From: Candidatus Sumerlaeota bacterium
GTDB lineage: Bacteria > Sumerlaeota > Sumerlaeia > JADFCT01
NCBI GenBank assembly: GCA_017161665.1
Contig: JADFCT010000209.1
Location: 1-6,803, forward strand
DNA length: 6,803 nucleotides
Direction of reading: 5' to 3'
The notes below the pieces were generated by a model. It was given only the letters and a program-made list of their open reading frames with translations. It was not told where the DNA came from and did no database searches. Position numbers and translations under genes: made by a program. Of the stretch, positions 1 through 5,686 are shown piece after piece. How positions within the stretch are numbered: the first letter of the stretch is position 1; each line of letters starts with the position of its first letter.

Positions 1-2
1 TT

Positions 3-1343
3 GACGATGACTCAACCCGATGGGGGATGCGACGGGGCGCTCGGGCAGCCGGTGAAACGCGCCCCCCCGAAACGCCGCTGGAAAAAGCGCGGGGAGAGGC
101 CATCCGCGATCCACTGCGCCGTTTGGAAATCCTGTATGATTTGGCCGACAAAATCCGATCGATCCTGGACATTAACCGGCTGATTGATGAAATCGGTATC
201 ATCTTACGGGAAGTGTTGAGCCCCGATACACTGGTTGTAATGCTTCGGGATGAAGACACGGGCCGACTTCGTCCCCGCGTTCTTCACAGTTCAGCGGAGA
301 AAACGGAAGAGATCAGCATCAGCCGCTCAATCGTGGATCAATGTATCGACGAACGATTGGCGCTCTTGGTGAGCGACGCGGCACAGGATGAACGGTTTTC
401 CGCCTCGGAAAGCATTGTGGCCCATCAGATTTGTTCCGCCATTTGCGCGCCCATGATTCACCAGGGCGATGTGCTGGGTGTGATCTATGCGGACAACAAG
501 TCATCCTATATGCCATATCAGGAAGATGAACTGGAACTGGTCACCGGTATTGTCAACCAGGCGGCCACCGCACTGGTCAACGCCCGATTACATGAAAAGT
601 CGATTCAGCAAAAGCGGCTGGAACGGGAGATGGAAATCGCCCGTTCGATCCAAAAGAATCTCATCCCCCGGCATTCCCCCAACATCACACATTTTGATAT
701 TTGGGGAAAAAGCTCTCCGGCTGCGCAAGTCGGAGGGGACTATTTTGACTATATCCCCCGGGGCGACAATGAACTGACCCTGGCCGTCGCCGACGTTTCC
801 GGCAAGGGCGTGCCGGCCGCCCTCCTCATGGCCATCATGCGCGCATCCCTCCGCATTTTTGCCGAAAACCCCACCAACACAGTATCCGACATCATGCGCC
901 AACTCAATCGGTCGATTTGCCGGGACGCGACGGACAACATGTTTGTCTCCTCCGTTGTAGGAATCCTGAATACGGAAACACGGGAATTCACCTACTCCAA
1001 CGCCGGTCACAGCTACCCCATGCTGTTTCACGCGAATGGGCAGCGAATCGATCTGGCGGAAGGAGGGATTTTTCTGGGGTTGGTGGAAGAGTCCGAATAT
1101 CAGGTGGCCACGGTGAAACTGCCACCGGGTTCTGTCCTGTTTTTCTATACAGACGGCCTCACGGACATGATCAATACACACGAGGAATTGTATGGCTCGC
1201 AGCGATCCATCGAATTCTTAAAGGAACATCTAACCCTCAGCGCTCGCGAAATCGTCGAAGGATTATTCGCGGAAGTCAAAACCTTTCGCGGCAGCGCAAA
1301 GCAGTTCGACGACTTCACCTTTATCGCGGTCAAATCGGTTTGA
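3..1343 (+). CDS. GAF-domain SpoIIE/RsbU-type PP2C protein phosphatase (5' partial)
   Basis: Probable signalling phosphatase that removes phosphate from Ser/Thr of a partner, typically an anti-sigma-factor antagonist, in the cytoplasm. Residues are counted from the ATG at 27. Residues 46-186 look like a GAF sensor domain (ending in APMIHQGDVLGVIYADNK and a final helix). Residues 187-213 form a charged helical linker with the family signature EIARSIQKNLIP. Residues 225-436 are the SpoIIE/PP2C domain: VGGDYFD (Asp238), VADVSGKGVPAALLM (Asp256), YSNAGHSYPM, FFYTDGLTD (Asp376) and FDDFTFIAV (Asp428/429), so the metal-binding acidic residues are all present and the enzyme should be active. The frame stays open to the left edge, and the ATG at 27 has G-rich sequence directly against it, without normal spacing. 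The true start is therefore probably outside the window; relatives often carry an N-terminal FHA or other sensor domain there. No anti-sigma factor or STAS antagonist gene lies in view, so the partner is unknown. Confidence 0.93.
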   Translation, partial: DDDSTRWGMRRGARAAGETRPPETPLEKARGEAIRDPLRRLEILYDLADKIRSILDINRLIDEIGIILREVLSPDTLVVMLRDEDTGRLRPRVLHSSAEKTEEISISRSIVDQCIDERLALLVSDAAQDERFSASESIVAHQICSAICAPMIHQGDVLGVIYADNKSSYMPYQEDELELVTGIVNQAATALVNARLHEKSIQQKRLEREMEIARSIQKNLIPRHSPNITHFDIWGKSSPAAQVGGDYFDYIPRGDNELTLAVADVSGKGVPAALLMAIMRASLRIFAENPTNTVSDIMRQLNRSICRDATDNMFVSSVVGILNTETREFTYSNAGHSYPMLFHANGQRIDLAEGGIFLGLVEESEYQVATVKLPPGSVLFFYTDGLTDMINTHEELYGSQRSIEFLKEHLTLSAREIVEGLFAEVKTFRGSAKQFDDFTFIAVKSV

Positions 1344-2637
1344 CGCGATGATCAATGACCCGTCGGGCCTTACCTACGGAGCGGGCCAGACTGTGAGGCT
1401 CCACAAGATTGACTTTGACGTGGATTCCAGTCACCGCATGAATGGCATGTTGAATTTTTCGCAACAAATCCTGCATTTGACTCATTCGATCGGAAAAAGC
1501 CTCGGGGCGCATTTCGACCGATACGGTCATTTCGTCCATCGCTCCCGGCCGATGCACCTCGATCAGGTAATGAGGCGCTGTGCCTTCAACGCGTAACAAG
1601 GCCTCTTCGATTTGCGACGGAAACACGTTGACCCCTCGAACGATCAGCATGTCGTCTGTTCGTCCCAGAACCCGACTCATTCGAACCGTCGTACGCCCAC
1701 ACGGACACGGCGAGCGGTCCAGACTGGCAATGTCACGCGACCGATAACGAATGACCGGCATGGCCTCCTTGGTCACTGCCGTAAACACCAGTTCGCCCTG
1801 TTCACCGTCGGCCACAGGTTGCAACGTGTCGGGATCCAGGCATTCGACGATGAAGTGGTCTTCCTGGACATGCATCCCCGTCCGGCAATGGCACTCACCA
1901 CTGACACCTGGCCCGATGACCTCGCATAATCCGTAGTTATTATAGGCTTCAATACCAAAGGCGTCCTCAATTTCCAACCGCATGTCCTCTGTCCAAGGCT
2001 CCCCCCCCAGATGCGCGTATTTCAAAGCGAGCTTGCGGGGATTCGCTCCCATACAGCGAGCGACATCAGCGATATTGACCGCATAACTGGGCGTGCAAAT
2101 CAGGACATCGGCCTCCAGATCCTTGAGCAACATGATCTGACGTTCCGTATTGCCTGAGGCGGCAGGCACAATGCCGGCTCCCACGCGTTCGATTCCATAA
2201 TGGAGCCCGAACCCACCGGTAAACAAACCATAACCAAAAGCGACATGCACGAGATGTTTGGCGCGCAAGCCCCCGGCCACAAGAAATCGGGCGCACAGAT
2301 CGGCCCACAAATCCACATCTTTTGCCGTATAGGCCATCAACGTGGGCTTGCCGGTTGTACCGGACGAACCATGGATCCGGGAAATCCGCTCCCGTTCCAC
2401 GGCGAGAAAGCCCAAGGGGTACTGTTCGCGAAGGTCCGCCTTGGTGGTAAATGGCAGGCGGTGTAAATCATCAATGGACTGAATTGAATCCGGCGTCACA
2501 CCGGCTTGGGCGAAGGCCTCGCGATAAAAAGGGGCCTGCGCGCAGCGTGCGACACATTCCGTCAGTCGTCGGCTTTGTAACGATAAACGTTCATCGGTGG
2601 AAAGGCGCTCGGCCTGATCCCAAATCGGATATTCCAT
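1330..2637 (-). CDS. paaK: Phenylacetate-CoA ligase family protein (PaaK-like, adenylate-forming)
   Basis: Cytoplasmic enzyme that activates phenylacetate, or a related aryl/acyl acid, with ATP and CoA through an acyl-adenylate. The 435 aa match the usual family length of about 430-440. Motifs in order: the typical N-terminus IWDQAERLSTDERLSLQ; phosphate-binding loop RIHGSSGTTGKPT (88-99); HVAFGYGLFTGGFGLHYG (131-148); AHLGGEPW (208-215); adenine-site AYNNYGLCEVIGPG (231-244); RYRSRDIASL (297-306); hinge GRTDDMLIVRGVNVFPSQIEE (325-345); and the C-terminal catalytic-lysine segment SVGKARRVIDHR (Lys423). Cys249, Cys251, His256, Cys311 and Cys313 form a possible metal site. The ATG at 2637 is chosen because the family N-terminus starts there; no strong Shine-Dalgarno precedes it. 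The gene stands alone: no ring-oxidation paa genes or indolepyruvate oxidoreductase genes are visible. In anaerobes such lone copies are often linked to arylacetates from aromatic amino acids, but the substrate here is not determined and another acid is possible. Confidence 0.94.
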   Translation of the reverse strand: MEYPIWDQAERLSTDERLSLQSRRLTECVARCAQAPFYREAFAQAGVTPDSIQSIDDLHRLPFTTKADLREQYPLGFLAVERERISRIHGSSGTTGKPTLMAYTAKDVDLWADLCARFLVAGGLRAKHLVHVAFGYGLFTGGFGLHYGIERVGAGIVPAASGNTERQIMLLKDLEADVLICTPSYAVNIADVARCMGANPRKLALKYAHLGGEPWTEDMRLEIEDAFGIEAYNNYGLCEVIGPGVSGECHCRTGMHVQEDHFIVECLDPDTLQPVADGEQGELVFTAVTKEAMPVIRYRSRDIASLDRSPCPCGRTTVRMSRVLGRTDDMLIVRGVNVFPSQIEEALLRVEGTAPHYLIEVHRPGAMDEMTVSVEMRPEAFSDRMSQMQDLLRKIQHAIHAVTGIHVKVNLVEPHSLARSVGKARRVIDHRVKPI

Positions 2638-2678
2638 GGTTGTGTAACTCGTTGGTATCGTTGAAATGATAAGTAATA

Positions 2679-2707
2679 ATTTTAGTCGAACGGCGGGATA
2701 GCCACAA
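2679..2707 (-). promoter_or_regulatory. Candidate promoter of the paaK-like gene
   Basis: On the minus strand TTGTGG (2702-2707) and TAAAAT (2679-2684) are separated by 17 bp. The -10 matches the sigma-70 consensus at 5 of 6 positions, the -35 at only 3 of 6. It lies in the most AT-rich stretch of the gap (about 2665-2685) and would give a leader of roughly 35 nt before the ATG at 2637. It also sits downstream of the hairpin at 2762-2795, which fits an independent start of transcription. The call rests on sequence match alone. Confidence 0.35.
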
Positions 2708-2761
2708 GCTGATTTATCGAAAGGAATTCAGGAAAACCAAAGCAGGGACTGGTATTAAGCA

Positions 2762-2795
2762 GACCGTTCCGAAGCCATTCGGCTTCGGAACGGTC
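2762..2795 (-). terminator. Perfect 15-bp stem-loop after the secreted-protein gene
   Basis: GACCGTTCCGAAGCC (2762-2776) and its exact reverse complement (2781-2795) flank a 4-nt loop. The stem is GC-rich and lies 29 bp past the stop codon of the minus-strand gene ending at 2824, where an intrinsic terminator is expected. No true U-tract follows: the minus-strand text after the stem is TGCTTAAT. It may therefore be a weak terminator, or a hairpin that protects the 3' end of the mRNA. A smaller hairpin, GACGC (2802-2806) with GCGTC (2810-2814), sits between it and the stop codon; its T-run (2816-2820) reads on the plus strand. Confidence 0.55.
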
Positions 2796-2823
2796 CGGGT
2801 TGACGCGTCGCGTCGTTTTTAGA

Positions 2824-5523
2824 TCAGCCAAGGGGAAGGAGAGGAACATTCCCCAACGTCCAGTTGAAGAGAACAATGGCATCGGTGTTGTTGACCAGGG
2901 CGTCAATCTGGACATCCGCCACGCCCATATCCGGCAGCGTCTCGAGATTGCCCAAGGTCCAGTTGAAAATCATGATCGCATCCAGATTGTTCGTGGAGCC
3001 GTCGGCGTTGGCGTCGCCAAGGGGCGGAGTCGAGTTCCCGTCTGCTGGATCCGTTCCGATGGCAAACTCATACTGATCGGTAAACCCATCGCCGTCAGCG
3101 TCGGAGGTGGTGGCGTCGGGATCCACACTATCCGGCAAACCATCATTGTCCTCATCCGTAAAAGCGCCCGGATCGGCTGGATCAAGCGGATCGGTACCCA
3201 TCAGCACTTCGATGCCATCCCAAAGGCCATCACCGTCGGTGTCTTTCTCCAGAGGATTCGTCATATACAGACTGCCGACCAGGATCAATGGATCACAGCC
3301 GCCGATATTTTCCTCTCCATCCAGAAGCCCATCGCCATCCGAATCCGGCAGCCAGATGTGCGTCCAGCCTGGATTTTCGGAGGTATATTCCGTTTCGCAC
3401 TCATCGGGTTTGCCGTCTGCGTCCGCGTCATCGAAGATCGGTCCCGTGGGCGTGGGTACAGGCGTCACCGCTGGTGTCGGTTCAACCGGCGTCGGTGTAG
3501 GAGTGGCCTCGCTGATTGGCGCGTCCAGAAGCCAGAGGTCGCCCCACGTCCGTTCATCGTTCCAAGCCTGATCGGTCGCCAGCATGTTACAGAACCAAAC
3601 ACTGCCGACACGGCCTTCGGAATCGTGGTCCTGGAGTTGCATATCAAAACCGACTTTTTCCCCATCGAGGGGATTTCCAATGGCGCTTTTCTTGATGCGC
3701 ATTTCAAAGACCCAGTGATTGGCATCCACCTGTGAGGTGGCCGCGAACCAGTCCTCATCGTTCGGACCGAAGGTTTCATTGTTTGCGCCGTTTGGCAGGA
3801 ATAAATCTCCATGATCCGATCCATCCCATGTGGTGGCATATTGACCACCGGTGGGGCTGTCATTGATCCCCTGCCAGCCGAGGATTTCGCGGACACCGTC
3901 ACCGTCGAAGAATATTTCGATACAATCATTCTGATACCAGGGGACGTCCACATTCGTCGGAAGGATTTCGTCGTCCTCCACATGAGCGGCGATATAGACA
4001 TACGTGTCGTCGTGCATGATATACAGATCGGCGTTATTCTCTTCCACGGGCACCGCCCCCACATTGTCTTCAACGAAGAAGGTGGCCGCGTTGGGCCAAG
4101 TGTCTTCGATCACGCCATCAATGATGATCGGCGTGTCGGTGCGATAGGCTTCGATGGAAATACGTTCGACCATGGTATAGGTCCACGAGCGTCCATCGAG
4201 GAAGAAACCGCCATCACTTTCAATCAAACCGTCTTCCAGTTCCACCGTCAGCGTTTCTCCACCGGTGGGCGCGGGCCAGCCACTGAAGACATAAGGACCG
4301 GCGCCTTCCCCGGTCAGATCGGTGGCCGGTTCGCCGTTGACGAGCAGGAAATCGGCCGCAATGTCCCGAATGTCATCCGAGAAGGTAATAGCGATCGAAT
4401 CCAGTGGCTCTTCCTGGTAAGCGATCCTTGAGTTCGCCGGCGGATCAATGCTCATGATATCGAAGATGAAAATGAATTCCGGGCTATCGACATAGTAGTC
4501 GGCCAGCGTGCCCTGATCATTGGCTTCATACCAGAATCCGGTCACAGACGACCAGTCCACCGGACCATCCAGCCCCCACCATCCGGTATGCTGCACAAAG
4601 GACGCCATGGGTACCGTAAATTGTTCCCACACATTATCCTGTGTCAGGGAGATATCGTAGCCCGAGGCATAGGTGCGATCCCATTCGCCGTCATTCTTGA
4701 CAATGACCTTGAAACTTTTTCCAGCCGGTCCTTTGGCCCACAAACGCATGTGTGACAGAGCAGACAGATCGAGAGGAGCGAACTGATAATGCACATGGCC
4801 CCAGGTATCCGCGTCCGGATCCATTCGGAACCGAAGGGCCTGGGCGCCTTGAGGCGCATCCCCTGTTTCCAGGAAGACATTGTTTGCATAGCGTCCATGT
4901 CCGATCCACCCGCCGATGCCGACTTCATAGTCATCAATGAGCACGTCGTCCTGACTGACGATGAATTGATCCGTAAATTTTATGTCATCGATCCACAAGG
5001 TAAACGGGGTATCCAGATAAGCGGCTTCAATCAGGAAGGTGCGCACTTGGGTCCAGTCCACCGGCCCTGTCTGTCCCCACCACCAATCTTCCTGGACGAA
5101 GGATTCAATAGGAATCTGAAAGAACTCCCACTCATTGTTCAAACGGAAAGTAGGACGCATCCGAGAAGCGGTCCCGGTCGTGCCGATATCGTTGACTGCG
5201 ACCAGGTGAAGACCGGCGCCTTTGGGCCCTTTGGCCCAAAAGGTCAAATACGGCAAGACGCTCAAGTTAACCGCATCGGTGGTCATCGTGACATTGCCCC
5301 ATCCAGCGGCATCGGGCACATAGTCAATCCGCATGGCCTGAGCGCCCTGTCCGGCGCTTTCGGTCTCCAGGAAGATATTGTCAACATAGCGCCCACCCGC
5401 ATTCCAATTGCCAATACCAGATTCAAAATCATCCCACAGAAATTCAGCGCTCTGAGCAGGCATGACGCACATCCCAGCCCAAACGGCCACGACACACATG
5501 ATTGTTGCGATTGTTTTCCGCAT
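2824..5523 (-). CDS. Secreted multi-domain carbohydrate-binding protein with TSP3 repeats and dockerin-like C-terminus
   Basis: Exported 899-aa protein, probably bound to glycans or cell-surface material. Residues 1-26 are a signal peptide (MRKTIATIM, hydrophobic core, likely cut near AQSA). Residues 27-186 and 191-355 are two related beta-sandwich modules sharing DDFE/DDYE, GRY, FLET, QGAQA, WAKGP, GPVDW and a closing acidic strand, like galactose-binding-type carbohydrate modules. Residues 356-451 look like a bacterial Ig-like segment (ITFSDDI, WTYTM). Residues 455-668 resemble a family 9 carbohydrate-binding module: PIIIDGVIEDTWPNA, DDTYVYIAAHVEDDEI, NDCIEIFFD, WVFEMRIKKSAIG and VGFDMQLQDHD. 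A Pro/Thr linker (674-695) follows, then thrombospondin type 3 calcium repeats (about 697-828; DSDGDGLLDGEE, DTDGDGLWDGIE) and a dockerin-like pair of calcium loops (836-892). No glycosidase, lyase or esterase catalytic domain is recognisable, so it looks like a binding or scaffold-associated protein. The start is fixed by the signal peptide and a strong ribosome binding site. The glycan target is unknown. Confidence 0.93.
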   Translation of the reverse strand: MRKTIATIMCVVAVWAGMCVMPAQSAEFLWDDFESGIGNWNAGGRYVDNIFLETESAGQGAQAMRIDYVPDAAGWGNVTMTTDAVNLSVLPYLTFWAKGPKGAGLHLVAVNDIGTTGTASRMRPTFRLNNEWEFFQIPIESFVQEDWWWGQTGPVDWTQVRTFLIEAAYLDTPFTLWIDDIKFTDQFIVSQDDVLIDDYEVGIGGWIGHGRYANNVFLETGDAPQGAQALRFRMDPDADTWGHVHYQFAPLDLSALSHMRLWAKGPAGKSFKVIVKNDGEWDRTYASGYDISLTQDNVWEQFTVPMASFVQHTGWWGLDGPVDWSSVTGFWYEANDQGTLADYYVDSPEFIFIFDIMSIDPPANSRIAYQEEPLDSIAITFSDDIRDIAADFLLVNGEPATDLTGEGAGPYVFSGWPAPTGGETLTVELEDGLIESDGGFFLDGRSWTYTMVERISIEAYRTDTPIIIDGVIEDTWPNAATFFVEDNVGAVPVEENNADLYIMHDDTYVYIAAHVEDDEILPTNVDVPWYQNDCIEIFFDGDGVREILGWQGINDSPTGGQYATTWDGSDHGDLFLPNGANNETFGPNDEDWFAATSQVDANHWVFEMRIKKSAIGNPLDGEKVGFDMQLQDHDSEGRVGSVWFCNMLATDQAWNDERTWGDLWLLDAPISEATPTPTPVEPTPAVTPVPTPTGPIFDDADADGKPDECETEYTSENPGWTHIWLPDSDGDGLLDGEENIGGCDPLILVGSLYMTNPLEKDTDGDGLWDGIEVLMGTDPLDPADPGAFTDEDNDGLPDSVDPDATTSDADGDGFTDQYEFAIGTDPADGNSTPPLGDANADGSTNNLDAIMIFNWTLGNLETLPDMGVADVQIDALVNNTDAIVLFNWTLGNVPLLPLG
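2848..2925 (-). repeat. Dockerin-like calcium loop, second copy (residues 867-892)
   Basis: The segment DVQIDALVNNTDAIVLFNWT follows the 12-residue dockerin type I loop spacing, with Asp870, Asp874 and Asp881 at loop positions 1, 5 and 12. Position 3, usually Asn, is Gln872, and the usual Gly at positions 4 and 6 is Ile and Ala. The helix after the loop (DAIVLFNWTLGN) nearly repeats that of the first copy. Confidence 0.7.
2944..3018 (-). repeat. Dockerin-like calcium loop, first copy (residues 836-860)
   Basis: GDANADGSTNNLDAIMIFNW keeps the canonical dockerin loop: Asp837, Asn839, Asp841, Ser843 and Asp848 at positions 1, 3, 5, 7 and 12, followed by the helix ending FNWTLGN. Together with the second copy it forms the paired loop-helix unit typical of dockerins, which bind cohesin domains. 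No cohesin is encoded in this window. Confidence 0.75.
3040..3435 (-). repeat. Thrombospondin type 3-like calcium-binding repeats (residues 697-828)
   Basis: Five Asp-rich loops of the D-x-D-x-D-G type occur in series: DDADADGKPDECE, DSDGDGLLDGEE, DTDGDGLWDGIEVLMGTDPL, DEDNDGLPDSVDPD and DADGDGFTDQYEFAIGTDP. The third and fifth keep the GTDP ending common in bacterial TSP3 arrays. Spacing is irregular: about 33 residues separate loops two and three and include a cysteine (Cys743). Such arrays usually form rigid calcium-bound stalks between binding domains and the cell-surface or scaffold anchor. Confidence 0.8.
4459..4953 (-). repeat. Second copy of the N-terminal beta-sandwich module (residues 191-355)
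   Basis: This module shares ordered landmarks with the preceding copy at 4966-5445: DDYEVGIGGW, GRYANNVFLET, PQGAQALRF, LRLWAKGP-like (MRLWAKGPAG), WEQFTVPMASFVQ, WWGLDGPVDWSSV and a closing acidic strand. The overall order and spacing imply an internal duplication in the gene. Divergence is moderate, so it is not a recent DNA-level repeat. Confidence 0.75.
4966..5445 (-). repeat. First copy of the N-terminal beta-sandwich module (residues 27-186)
   Basis: This is the first unit of the internal duplication, starting right after the predicted signal peptide. Landmarks are DDFESGIGNW, GRYVDNIFLET, GQGAQAMRI, LTFWAKGPKG, WEFFQIPIESFVQ, WWWGQTGPVDWTQV and FTLWIDDIKF. The Trp-rich WWWG/GPVDW patch and the WIDDIKF closing strand resemble CBM11/CIA30-like galactose-binding folds; assignment to a named family would need a profile search. 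Confidence 0.75.
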
Positions 5524-5531
5524 TTGGCATT

Positions 5532-5537
5532 CCTCCT
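5532..5537 (-). promoter_or_regulatory. Strong Shine-Dalgarno site of the secreted-protein gene
   Basis: AGGAGG on the minus strand ends 8 nt before the ATG at 5523, ideal spacing. It supports that start, which is also where the signal peptide begins. It contrasts with the paaK-like gene, which has no comparable site. Confidence 0.85.
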
Positions 5538-5625
5538 AATCTGAAAAGATTCAATCGAACATGGCTCTTGCGAACCTGTCGGAGAACTCTACCCACAGAG
5601 GGAGAGCGAGGGCAACCCCAAACAA

Positions 5626-5655
5626 AGTATTCCAACGAACTCCAGAAAGACTCAA
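5626..5655 (-). promoter_or_regulatory. Weak candidate promoter of the secreted-protein gene
   Basis: On the minus strand TTGAGT (5650-5655) and AATACT (5626-5631) are separated by 18 bp. Each matches the sigma-70 consensus at 4 of 6 positions. It lies in the 163-bp gap after the PHP-like gene and would leave a leader of about 95 nt. No clear intrinsic terminator was found after the PHP-like stop codon, so read-through from that gene is also possible. Confidence 0.22.
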
Positions 5656-5686
5656 AATCCTGGGCGCGGGTGATCCGCCAATCCCT

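Noticed and set aside
588..1181. 197-codon minus-strand open frame opposite the phosphatase domain
   Set aside because: The plus-strand frame contains all PP2C motifs; the antisense product has no recognisable motif.
2802..2820. Short GC-rich hairpin followed by GTTTTT as a plus-strand terminator
   Set aside because: The stem is only 5 bp and no plus-strand gene ends upstream of it, so it was not called as a separate terminator.
3040..3435. Possible tandem DNA repeat or CRISPR-like array in the Asp-rich region
   Set aside because: The periodicity is at protein level (calcium loops), with irregular spacing and diverged DNA; there are no constant direct repeats with unique spacers.
2800..3735. 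311-codon open frame on the plus strand, antisense to the TSP3/dockerin end of the secreted protein
   Set aside because: Its low-complexity Gly/Val/Arg/Ile-rich product mirrors the repetitive Asp/Gly codons of the opposite strand. It shows no domain or ribosome binding site, whereas the opposite frame has clear domains.
3811..4431. 206-codon plus-strand open frame opposite the Ig-like and CBM9-like region
   Set aside because: No family resemblance and no start signals; it is the shadow of a well-supported gene.
4789..5544. 251-codon plus-strand open frame opposite the N-terminal half of the secreted protein
   Set aside because: It runs across the signal peptide and ribosome binding site of the real gene, has no recognisable domain, and is explained by codon bias of the true frame.
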